From: Macrocystis pyrifera
Lineage: Eukaryota; Sar; Phaeophyceae; Laminariales; Laminariaceae
DNA: 64,000 bases
Direction: 5' to 3'
Assembly: GCA_031763025.1 (NCBI GenBank)
Contig: JASSKH010000011.1
Location: 14,706,678-14,770,677 of the forward strand
Shown here: piece by piece, positions 39,932 through 51,200 of the stretch
How positions within the stretch are numbered: position 1 is the first letter of the stretch
How the letters are laid out: every line of letters starts with the position of its first letter
Notes under the pieces: model-generated
The model's database searches: none
Seen by the model: the letters and a program-made list of their open reading frames with translations, nothing else
What the model was told of the DNA's origin: nothing
Made by a program: the position numbers and the translations under genes

Positions 39932-41325
39932 TTACCCCTCCCCCCCCCCATTCCCTCTAACACTACCTGCAGCGGATGCACGGCGCTGTCTACTCAGCTT
40001 TGCCTCAGCCTCGTGCAACCTGCCCATGAACTGTTCAGCTGCTTCGAGGATTCCCCGGTACCACTTTCCCGTCTGTTTTGCTGCAGTGGGCCACAGTGCG
40101 GTCCCAACTCCAAAGACTAAGGGGGAGTCTTCCGTTGATCCTTCGGTGGCTTTGAACACTCTAAGGTCCTCAGCAATGGCCCTAGGCCAAGTCTTGGGAT
40201 GCCCGCCTGGTTGCGGGCTCCCCCCACCAGCGATCGTCCCGAACATCAACCGACTGGGCAATCGCCCCTGGTGTTGCCGCACCAGAGCCCCCGCAAAGAA
40301 GACTCGCCGTTTACGGATGGTCGTTTCGATACTTTCGCATCGTGTTATCCTGAGCGCCTTCGCATACGAGAGGGTGGTGTGATCGGTGCGTAGTCGACGC
40401 TGGAAGCCAATGACGCGCAGAAGGACTTCGTGGTGGGCTGATCGAAGCTTGGCGAAGTGGTCCGCAATGAGGGTCCACGTCACGCAACCGTACAGCAAGG
40501 TCTCAATCACCTCGGCCTTCAGCATCCGGACTTTCAGACTAAGCGGTGCGTTCGTCCTATCGTACAGTTCCGGACCATACCGTTTGAGGCATGCCCGCAT
40601 CAGACGGATTCGTCGCTCGATTTCGAAGGAGAGGTCAGCGTTCTCGTGGATAATGCCTCCTAGGTATAAAAGCTGGGTCGTCTGTTTATACTTTTGGCCT
40701 GCAGCTTCGATCGCGAGCGGTCAGGTGGTGAACGTCTGATCCGGTGTTCGTAGGAGCATCGTCTCTGTCTTCTTCTCGGATACCGTGAGACCTACTGCTT
40801 CGAAGACAGTCCCGATGACTGCATTCATTCTTGCAAGGCCTTCCGCCGACTTCGAGACTATTCCTGCGTCGTCTGCATACAACATGCCCCACACAGCCCT
40901 TTGCACGCATGCCAACGGTTCCTCTTTTCCGACAACCCTGTCCGATGCATTCGTCTTTGCTGAAGCGTACCAGCACGATGTGTATCGCAGCGGCGAAGAA
41001 CACGTTGAACAGTAACGGCGATAGTGCGCAGCCTTGCCGCAGCCCCTGGGTTACATTGAACAAGTCCGAGTGTTCACCGTCATCCGCACGCACGCGAGCC
41101 GGCATGCCTTCGTGAAAATTGCGAATGATTGTGAGCATCTTGGTTGGTACACCAAGGCGTGTGAGCACCTCCCACAACAGTTCTCGGTCGACAGAGTCGT
41201 ACGCTTTCTGCAGGTCGATGAAGCACATGTACAGGGGGATTTTCTTCTGCCGTCCGAGCTCCTGCAACCGGCGCACGGCAACCAGCATGTCGACTGTTGA
41301 CTGTACGGCTCTGTAGACATGCGTA
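39932..41325 (-). mobile_element. LINE-type reverse transcriptase fragment, 5'-truncated and broken
   Basis: On the minus strand, a non-LTR reverse transcriptase starts mid-domain near 41325 and runs to a stop at 39932. Visible motifs are FIDLQKAYDSVDRELLW, QGLRQGCALSPLLFNVFF and the catalytic YADD at 40868-40879, then a C-terminal GCVTWTL region. One frameshift lies between about 40990 and 40915, and an in-frame TGA at 40721-40723. The breaks and 5' truncation make it an inactive relic. Confidence 0.92.
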
Positions 41326-41471
41326 CGAATGATAATGATTCAATACCAGGTATTAAAAAAATCGTAGTATGTGTATGTTGTGTTTCTTTGTGTTCTTCAC
41401 ATTAAACCGGTGTTCCTACCCGTCGACATATATTAATATAAATAGTGCGCCCAGACTACTGTAGTAGTGTC

Positions 41472-41550
41472 CGTGCTGATTCTTCATCCTGCAGACATAC
41501 GAGAGCTCTCTGCTGTGTCTGTGGTCACAAAAAACCACGACACACAATAA
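41472..41550 (+). repeat. Dispersed repeat pair, copy 2
   Basis: Same words as 36988-37065, with CTCTGCTGTGTCTGTGGTC. Confidence 0.8.
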
Positions 41551-41648
41551 TAATATTTACGTTGTACTAATTTAATGCAGTAGTAAGCAGAGAATAATAT
41601 ACTACAGACAATCCACAATCCACAACGCCACGTACGAGCGCATTTTTG

Positions 41649-41712
41649 TATTACGGGAGTACATATACGTAGTTAATAGGACCTACGGTATACATAAAAA
41701 ATATATAGAACT
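41649..41712 (+). mobile_element. MITE-A copy 5, half element
   Basis: The left half is present (TATTACGGGAGTACATA to the CATAAAAAATATATAG region), then sequence switches to the Harbinger-type element. The right end is missing. Confidence 0.8.
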
Positions 41713-41717
41713 ACTTA

Positions 41718-42448
41718 GGGCCACTCCTAACGAACAAAAAAAATCACGATTCGTCAGATTTTTGTCGTGAATCGTAACTTTTTTGTCGTGAAAATCACGA
41801 TTTATGACGCCATTTGTTTTAGCTTTTCCCTAAAAAAAACAAAATCACGATTCGTGACATTTGTCGTGTCTCAAAATACGCCTTATCAAGGCACTACGCA
41901 ACCCACGCGCACCACCGGTATCCGATGGTCGGCATAGGGGCATGGCAGACTCTGCTTCGTACGCCGCTTGTGGACAACGGGCGGCTACCCAAAGACACCG
42001 CTGGGCGCGGGCTAACGAGGAGGTTGTGGCCTCGACATTTCCAGGAGGAGGAGCCACTGCTGGAAGACAAACCGCGAAAATGACTTGGGGATGTCACAGG
42101 CCAGGCCGGGCAGACGGCCTGCGAGATGGAATCTCGCGAAACGAGCTTGGCCGACGGCCGGTGAAATTGGAATCTCGCAGGCTGGGTCAGGCTTCGGCCC
42201 GCGATTCGAATATGTGGCCAGGTGCGGACGGCCCAGCCCGGCCTGGCCGTGCCCCACTCTCGAGAGTTTGCTCCACATCCCCAAAAAACGTTGGGTTTGA
42301 AATATCAGAACTTTAACTATTTGGAAATATCACGAAACGCAACATTTTTCGGCTTTTTTCGTTAGAACTGAAATGTCACGGATCGTGATCTTTTGGCATG
42401 CCTAAAAATCACGAATAGTGATTTTTTTTCGGTCGTTAGGAATGGCCC
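41718..42448. mobile_element. PIF/Harbinger-type non-autonomous element
   Basis: A 731-bp element flanked by TTA on both sides (41715-41717, 42449-42451), the usual Harbinger target. Termini are GGGCCACTCCTAACGA and, inverted, GGGCCATTCCTAACGA, followed on both sides by A runs and ATCACGATTCGTGA-type words. The GC-rich interior has tandem GGAATCTCGC words. No transposase frame is seen. Confidence 0.85.
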
Positions 42449-42807
42449 TTATAATGAGGCGCGCGAAGCGCGCAGAGCGTGCGAGCCTTTTTTTCTTGGA
42501 TTTTTCCAAGAAAAAAAAAGACTCTTCATGGCGGCTCGGATACGAGCGTAGGGTGCCTTGGTTTTAGTTTCTCTGTATGTGTGCGTGTGTGATTCAACAT
42601 TTTTTGGGGCAACGTTTGACCTAGCCGCATCTTCGGCTCTCATTTTCTACAAGACACGTTCTTCGTGGAACTGAGTTTTTCCATAATTTACAATATATTC
42701 CAAAGTGAGCCTTGTAACACTGCAACACCTATACGATGATCAAGTCTTGCTGCCTTTTCGCTGTTCACGGTAATAAATTATACGTACCTCATAGATTTTT
42801 GTTACTA

Positions 42808-42857
42808 CAGTCAGTCAGTCACTCAGTCAGTCACTCAGTCAGTCAGTCAGTCAGTCG
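42808..42857. repeat. (CAGT)n tetranucleotide array
   Basis: CAGTCAGTCACTCAGT repeated over about 50 bp. Confidence 0.95.
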
Positions 42858-43954
42858 AGACGAGCTCTGCCGCTCCGATGTGCGGATTTTGTTTCTCCTT
42901 TATTTTCTTTACTTTACCGTGCGGTGCGATGCGGAGTAATACGTATGGTTTTTTGTTGTCTACCTCGTATTCCCCTCATTCCCTTATTGTTGTGTGCACT
43001 GAGGGGGGGAAGAGGATAAGATTTAGGATTTATTGATAGCAATGCAAGAAAGGGATGGCTTAATACTTGGATGGGATACCATATTCGCGTACTGGAAATC
43101 AAGTGAGCGAGGACGCGTCAAGGGACGAGTCCCCCTCTCTTTCGCAGTCATTTGATCCACCCGAAATTGACAATACAACACAACACTACACGGCTCTTCT
43201 GAGGGAGCACAGGTGACAAGTGGCACCACGGGACCTTCTAAAATAGGCGGAGACCCGGAATGGGGGGGAGAAGTCTGTGCCCCAGAGATACAATGACAGT
43301 CAATTTGCCCAAAAACCTTGCTCGATACAGCTCAGGACTGAGTCGACCCGAGCCAAATTTTATCACGACGTGTTGAATACCGTTCTTTGTGGTTAGATGA
43401 TTATAATAAGTCAAACAATAGAGACACACTACCATAAAAGGGGGGCATGAGTCCTTTTGTCTTTGATTTATCCTCTCGGGTATAAAATTCGATCACAAAA
43501 AAATGCAAAACTCCTGCGCACTTTCCTGTGCGCCTCCTTGCACCCCGTTTCAAGAGCCGCTTCCCTCCACCAGCCCTCACCAACTTAATTTTTCTCTTCG
43601 CCTTCCCACCCTCACCGCGTCCGTACTCACACACACCATTCTACACCCCCACACGTTAGCATCGCATACTCTCAGCTCCTGGCATACGCTATTTTTGGGC
43701 CTTCAAACCAAGTCCCGTCTACATCATATTAGGTACCAGGTATCTGTTGTTTCCCATCGATCCGCGTCTTTCAAGTCCCACAGGTGTTGCCTTTCGAAAT
43801 ATTCTGTCGCACTCTCCCACCTTCGCCCCTCGCCACACCACGACCATGCGTTCACACACCATTGTACACCGCCAGCGCCTATCGCGCTCTAGTGGCTAAA
43901 CTTCGCAGCTACGATAGGCTCGATTTCGTGAGTTCACAACCCCCCCCCCCCATA

Positions 43955-44062
43955 TGTCTGCTTGGTCGGTGAAAACCCGATGTGCTGCGTCCCGACATTG
44001 TAGGGATGCGAGGGTCTATGGCCATACCACTACGGCCATGCATGATATCGAGTACACCCCCC
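43955..44062 (-). repeat. Repeat D, partial copy
   Basis: Reverse-strand copy with TCGGTGAAAACCCGATGTG, GACATTGTAGGGATGCGAG and GGCCATGCATGATATCGAG, ending in a C run. Confidence 0.88.
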
Positions 44063-44589
44063 CCCCAAATAAAAAAACGTTTTCTTGCGGAATTTTGAGT
44101 GCGGCAAGGGCCTATTGTAGTGGCCTACTAATAGTGGTCAACAGAAAACCTCAACACAAGTCGATTTCGTGAAAAACAGCCCCTCCCCCCCCTCCCGAGG
44201 AAATCGTTTGTATTGCGCAAAACTTGACCGTAGAAGGCGTACATAGTAGCGTGCGTATGCACAATGCGACTCAAGTCGACGAGGCAAGAAAAAGCTGAAC
44301 TCTTCCCGCGATAGAAATGAAGGCAAGCACCGAAGCAGAGATGGGGGAGAAGAGCCTGGTATATGATGGTATGTATGTGCAATGCGACCCCCCGCCTCCG
44401 GGTCTGAGTGAAGAGAGGGAGGGAGCTGCAGAAGTATTCGTGATGCAATAGATAGGGCAAGAAACGACAACACCACGCTCACAAGAAACGATACCAGGCT
44501 CAGGCACGTGCTTCGGCCTCGCCCCGTGGCAGCTGCGGACCCTTTTGGTTTGAGTTCTTGGAGTGCCCCAGGACCCAAGGAGTGTTGCG

Positions 44590-44862
44590 GATAGTAACGG
44601 TGGGTGTTCGACCTGAGCAAGGACCCGGGGGAGTGCAGGCGGTGGGGTACAGATGCCAGAAGGGTAAATTGCACCCAGAGGATGCTGAGAAGGTGCCATG
44701 CAGGGACGCGGAGGGCACTCCATACACCGACGATGAGCTGTAGGCGCTGCCGTTCATCGGGTACAGCGCCGCCAGCACCCAGGCTGAGGTGCGAGCGAAC
44801 CAGGCTGGCTTCAACAAGTGGCTGAGGAGGGAGAAATGGTTGGAGGAAGTCGGCGAGTAGAC
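44590..44862 (+). pseudogene. Protein-like reading frame broken by stops
   Basis: Frame containing VGYRCQKGKLHPEDAEK, GTPYTDDEL, a TAG stop at about 44741, ALPFIGYSAASTQAEVRA and GFNKWLRREKWLEEVGE, then another TAG. The composition is protein-like across the stop, suggesting a decayed coding segment, possibly of an element. I do not recognise it. Confidence 0.3.
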
Positions 44863-46891
44863 CGAGGCTGACGCCAACTCAACTCAGTTTGGTCGGTGGC
44901 GGACTGCTTGTATCCTGCGAGTTGTGAAATACGTGACGAGTCTAAGTTATTGTGCTAACGGATGAAGTTGCGGCCGTGTATCGGCTATACTCCCCCGGGC
45001 AAGACGACACGATTTGGATGACTACGCAGCGAGAGTGAGCATCGTAGAACTCGGAGAAATCTACAACTCTAAGGAAAAAATGATATTTGAACCGGGGGTG
45101 TAAGTCTGATGCCTCGGCACACTGCCTCGCCTAGACTCCACGTATCACTACCGCTAGATGTTGGTCAGGTGAGACCTGGCGTACGTTATTATAGATTTAT
45201 GGGGGCATGCGTATCTCCAGTTGCGTTTGTCTGATGTCCTTCGCGCTACGGTGGTGTTGCGTTGTTTGCGTGATCGTGTGTCAAAGGCATAATTTCTTAG
45301 ATTTGGATCGACTGTGTCGTGTAGACAGATGCGCACACCAAAGTAGAGCACACGTTCCAACATCGAAATCTGTTATCTCGCGGTTAAACATGTACGTATG
45401 TACAGGTATGCGCTGCGCGTGTTTATATGTACTGTACTATATGCACTGTACTGTATGTACTATATGTACATCCACACGCTCCCCACGCCGATGAGTTTTT
45501 GTTCGATCGGACAGTCCGTCGTGCATTGGCTTATGGCAACAGATGGTTAAAGGTGTTGTTGCTATTAATACTCGTTCGGGATCCACTTAAATTAGCGATA
45601 GCGATAGGCCATTCTCCAGCATGTCATGGAGCAAAGGGCGCGCACGTAGTTGTAACGGAGTACGCAAGTAATAGGCGAAAGTGTCGTCATTTTTTATTGG
45701 CCACGCTCGCCAACAAGTCGTGTACTATTCCCGGGCAACCAGCATTCAGTTTTGTTCACAGGGTGGGTGAACAGAACGGACACGGAGTTCCTTTCTTTCC
45801 CGCGTTTGTTTGCTTTTTCAAGTTTGGACAAATTTGGTGTTTGGATTATTCGATAATGCTGATATGTTCAGGGATGAGAGTGAAAGGGTTAGGGTTTATG
45901 TCTACAGCAGTGGATCACACAGGATTTTGTCACAGTCACTCGGGCACTCACGGTTGTCCGGAGCAGGAGAGTAGATGGTCACCCGCGCTTTTGTTGCGGT
46001 GGGGGTAAGTCCACATATATTGAGTTTGATAGTCATGGGCAGTATTGAGTAGTACTGGTGTGTTGTTGGAGTCTCTTTTATGTGTAGATACCGCATGTCC
46101 TGCCCAAGCAGACCGATCACATGTGATGGGTCGTGTCAGTCGAAAAATTGCCACAGGAGGGGTGTCATTGGATACCTACCGTACATCTCGAAGGGTTTGT
46201 TGCTTTTCGACCGAACTGTGCGCCATTAATACTTCTTGTCATAGACTTCAAGATGAAAGAAAAATGTGTAGACAGCAGTAGTGCTGTATGTGTGTGCGAA
46301 AGACGACTCAAGGGGCGCGCGTGTGTTTTCGTTTCCCTTGAAGGTGGAGAACATGATGGTGATGTTACAAAAAAGATCCGCTACGTACGGAAATGGTTTC
46401 TAGGCCGCGCTTGGTGTACACGGCGCTCGCCCGTCGTCATTGTCATGTTCGTGAGATCACTCACTCACTTCACTTATGGAGACTTCGATTTTGTTTTTGA
46501 AATGGAGTCATCGCGTTGACGGTCTTGCTCCTGTGTCGGTGGGGGTTCGGCATTCAATATACAAAGGAATGGTTCCCCTTCGGACAGGAACGTTTTTCTT
46601 TCGGGTTGGGCGTTCGGTGCTCGAGAAAACCACGGGGGGGGGGGCACATCACAAGAAAAGTACACTTGACAGTATGATTGACACAAGTTCAATTTTTCTG
46701 CCGAATGGATCTTGGCAACGAAACCGTCCCCACGATGATTACAGCGATACAAAATTACGAACATCACTGTGACCAATGCCAGATATGGTATTTTTCGACC
46801 CCCTCTACTCTTGCACTGGACTCTTGTATTTCGATGCTGGGGAATCCCGACCACACGGTATATTCACCCAACCACGCAAGTCCGAGTAGTG

Positions 46892-46925
46892 TCCTCCTAA
46901 CCCTAACCCTAACCCTAACCCTAAG
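46892..46925. repeat. Interstitial telomere-like (CCCTAA)n
   Basis: About five CCTAACCCTAA units in a row. Confidence 0.92.
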
Positions 46926-48125
46926 TTGTGGGTATTCATAACGTGTTGAAGCCGCTGAAGACACGACTTGCGACGCCGTTCTAAAGAAACGTTCTAGCGG
47001 GAAAAAATGCTGATGTACTGTTGTATCGAGGATTTGCCTCGGCGGACGTGAGACGGGACGTGTCCTTCATGCCGCATAGCCTGTTTACCCCTAACCCTAA
47101 AGTGCTGTTATTCGCGCAATACACAATAGTGGTATTCCGCTTACGGTACCCAGGTATTGCTCCAAATCATTAATCCACCTGTCACTCATATGAACCGTGA
47201 AGACTCGGTGAAAATTGGACAACAGCCCCAACGAACTCTGCCAACCCCGTCCCTAACACAAAGGAAAACGCGTAGGCTAATTTGAAGTAGTGCGCACGAG
47301 GGTACCTGATAGTCGACGTCATGATGCTCGTCAAACCCTGCCCACACTCGGCTTTGGGAAGTAAATGTCTTTCTCTTCACCCTTCATATGAACGCTACAC
47401 TATTTGTAGTGCACCACCTACCTTTAGCCCTCTCATAAGAAAGAGCGCCACAAGAAACTGAGCCGTAACGCCATAACACTTCCGTGGAAACAAGTTACAC
47501 TGACACTTAATTTAGTGTGGCAATTGGTGTGAAGCGGTTGATCTAAAGTTGTACTGAAGCTTTACTCAAAAGATATAATAGTGTTGGAGCACACCGTTTT
47601 TCAAATAAGACATTTGTCTAGCCGACATTGTCTGTTTGTTGTCACCATGTCACAATCGCCTTATTACAAGGAGGTATTCCCAGCCACACTGTTAAAAGCG
47701 CACCACCACCGCAACAACTCTCTCATGCCAGTAATATCATGCACATACTGTACCAGTAGCAATCAGCCCCGCAAGAGAGTGAGCCGTAACGCCATAACAC
47801 TTTCGGCAAACAAGTTGTAATGAACTTCGTGAGGAGCACACCCTTTCCCGAGAAAGACATCTAAGCTGGCCCTCTCTGTGATTTCTCATTACGCGTAGAT
47901 AATGTAGCCCGGGCCATAATTATCCCGGTTACTTGTGCGATGACCGGTTGTACATATTACAACTATTGTAGTTGCCAAACGACAATCGATATTTGGCATG
48001 TGAGCTTCAACGCCGATGGCGCTTAAAACACCCCCAGAAAACGAACTGAAGCAATGGGACCCCTAACCAGGAAACCTAGCGTACGCACCAACGTACATAA
48101 TAGTATAAACAATGTTGGTGGCTTG

Positions 48126-48263
48126 TTAGTCCTTTGCGGCCGTTGGACTGGGCTGTTCGCAGACCAGCGCTCCGACGTCGAGGGGTGCGAGGTGCGCCAA
48201 GCCTTCGATGTTGCCCGAGCTCAAGGACCGCCGTCGTAGTGATGGCCCCTCTACCGCCGTGTC
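48126..48263 (-). CDS. PTPDC1-like gene, last exon
   Basis: Acceptor ATCGGCACAG, 45 codons, TAA at 48126-48128. It encodes SLRRRSLSSGNIEGLAHLA and DVGALVCEQPSPTAAKD. The RRRSLSS stretch is a plausible basophilic phosphorylation site. Confidence 0.65.
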   Translation of the reverse strand, partial: DTAVEGPSLRRRSLSSGNIEGLAHLAPLDVGALVCEQPSPTAAKD

Positions 48264-51200
48264 CTGTGCCGATAGATATGATCCCGGTATAAGGCAGAAG
48301 ATGGCGAAAAAATACAACCGTACGCACGAAGGTCAGAAATAGACGGGCGAGCGTCTTATCAGAAAAGGGTGATACGAGAAATGGGTATCACCGGCCTACG
48401 CTGTCGCCGAGCCCTGTGCTGCTCGATACAGGAGATATAATACGATACAAGTAAAGACATACCAGGTACGTACGCACAAATGTAAAAACCCAAAGACTAC
48501 CGTGTGATCTGTGATGTGAGCAGGGACTATGGAAAAAAAGGGCGGGTATGGCGGCCGTGACGTTGTGTCGTGTGCAAATAAAAACATTTCAAACACCTGG
48601 TACAACATTGAAGGCGATGCAAGTCGAGAGTCGAGAGTAGAGAGAGAGACATACGCACAAAGGTCGCAAGTAGGCGTACGACGTGCAATCAGCAAAAAAA
48701 GGTGAATAACGGGCAAGTGGTATGCCAAGCCTGCGCTGTCTTTCTTTCCTTTGCAAATGAACAAAACATACTTTATGTGCGTCTCCTTTTTCGTGGAAAG
48801 CGCGAGGGCGTGATTTAGAAAACAAAATCGACAAAAATGGACGAGCAGTGGCAATAGGAAAGCTGAAGCCTGTGTGCGATAGAAATTAAAGATAAAGGCA
48901 AGTGCCGAGGGGGAGAAGGGAAGATATCTGTGACCACGGCTTGTCCAGAGAGCTGGAAACAAAAACGACGCAAGTGCAGACGTATGCACTATTTAAAAAA
49001 GCACAAATAGACGAACGGCGTGTGTACATAGTGAGGATAGAAGGGCGGAGAAAGGGCAAGAACCGGTGGGGTAGGTCAGAGTAGCTTGATGCTAAACTAG
49101 GTATACTGCGGTAGGTACAGAATGGAGTTCGACATACTGGTGGCGTGCAGGTTCTCTTTTTCGGTTCTCCTTCGGTTTTATTTTTTCCGTGAGGATATTT
49201 TGTACTAATAATGACTATTTATAACAGTGACCGATGTCGAAGCTCATGCTGCACATTGTCATACAATCTTGTCGAATGCCAAACAAATTTTAAAATATGA
49301 CTTAAAAGCATCACAATTTCGTTGCTGTCTACAGGTTCGTGTGATTAAAACATCTAGCGATTCGGTTTTTTTTCTTAAACATTCGTTTTGGGGCAGGGTA
49401 TAAGGCTCTTCACTTTTTTAGGAGTGAGACCTGGGGAGCACTCTTAAGTACCAGGTGTTAGGTAACAGGTACCAGGCACCCTTCGTACCGTAATCCTATA
49501 GATCGGCGTCTATGACGTGCGACGTAAAATAAGACGTACCGCTGACGTTGTCAATGTCCCCGCGTCGTCCTTCGTGCCCCAGCTGTCTAACGCCTCCTTC
49601 GCTTTGCTTGGAGGGGTGCCAAGAGTGCTAGTCGGCGTAGGCGAAGGTCTGCCAGCGAGCGGAACCCTTCTTGCCGTAGCCTCGTCGATCGACCCCTCAC
49701 CCACGTCCTTCCACGTTTGCATCAAATCCTGACAAGAGCGAGGTAAATAATAGCAAGGACAACGCGACGAAGAACAAGAAAACTATATTTAAAGCAAGAG
49801 CAATAGGAATAAGGATAATAATCAATTACAACTATAATAAGCACGTGACTCACGAGAACAGAAATAACGGTATAACAAGAATTATAACATCGAAAATAAT
49901 AACTTAGGGTGAGGGTTAGAACATGAAAAAACGGTATGAATAAGAATAAAAACAAGAGCAAGAACAACAATATATATATATTTTTGTTGCCCTTGGAGTC
50001 TTCTTATTTATGGGAATGTCACCAATGTCGAAGCTCTTATGCTAGAGCTGCACATTGTTGGGCATCAAACAAATCAACAGCAAGAACTAACAGAAGAGGA
50101 AGACAGAGAAGAGGAAGAGGCTATCAAAATGAAGAGCAGGGGCGGGGAGGTGGCAGGCTAACCCTGGAGGTGGCAGGCTAACATCCATTTTATGGCGTGG
50201 GGACGACGCCTGGACGCGGCTTCGGAAGGAAAAAGACTTACCGATATTAGGTAAGGTAGCTCCATACAGTAGTATGCGGTAAGAGAAGGCATGCTGCATA
50301 ACAGAAAGGGCATCAGGAAGAAGAGAACTGTGGATCGGTTTAGTGCTGGAAGGGGGTAGATGAAGTCAATGGAAAGTGTGCAAGTTACACGGCTGCTGGC
50401 GCTAAAAGGCAGCCTGCTCGGCCTACAGATATCCTAGCGGCCAGCTCGGACACACACATAAGTGTATTTATGCCGACGGAAACTATTGCTTCCTCGCTCG
50501 ATTTCCTAGAGTACGACAGGGATAAAGCGATCGTTTTTCAGGGCTAGTCTTTCCCAAAACGGAAAGGTTGTCGTTTCCGAGCAACTTTAACATTAAGGGA
50601 GGCGTTTTCGGGAATATATGGTCGAAAGAGAGAATATAATGCTGGACGTTACATAGAACCCTTACCGTCGTCGAGAAAACTATCAATACCAATATCACTA
50701 GCGCTCAAAAGCGATCGCACCCTACCCTGTGTGAGCTCAAAGGTCTTGAGTCCTTACGGTAGTACGTAATTTCCATTAAAACACGGCAGTGTGTCAGTAA
50801 TCGTCGGTCGTGCGGCACGAAGGAGTGTTGTTGCGCACACCGTGGAGCACTGGCTCAGTCAGTGGACGAACTGCGTTGCCAACCATTTACAATGGCGTTT
50901 ATACTGATACTCCATCGAAAAAAGTATACCAGATACTATGTATATAGACTATGATCCGGAGCGAAGTATGTTCTCTTCCTCCTGGCATTCGATTATTGCA
51001 TCACCGCCATCTGTGGGTCTGGCTGATTTTCTTTAATGATAAGGTTTACGTTTGCCATCCTACAATGTATGTCAGTGTGTGAAAGCCGTGTATGCCAGTG
51101 TGTGAAAACAGTGTATGCCAGTGTGTGGCATGTATGGCAGTTTACGACAGTGTGAGGCAGTGCACGGCAGTGTGCAAAATACCCTTCAATGCCCTTCCTT

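Larger units (their letters stand above)
36504..48125. other. Intergenic block rich in satellites and transposon remnants
   Basis: Between the presumed start of the sulfotransferase-JmjC gene and the stop of the PTPDC1-like gene I find no intact gene. The block holds satellite arrays, a LINE fragment, a Harbinger-type element, a half MITE-A, a repeat D copy, SINE relatives and C-rich tracts. Plus-strand open frames at 45427-46519 have no splice or family support. Confidence 0.6.

Noticed and set aside
44500..44877. Minus-strand 125-codon frame opposite the broken plus-strand frame
   Set aside because: Its Ser/Pro/Thr composition is that of an antisense shadow, and it has no splice or family support.
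45427..46008. 193-codon plus-strand open frame
   Set aside because: It starts in a TGTACTATATG-type microsatellite and has no domain pattern, splice context or partner exon.
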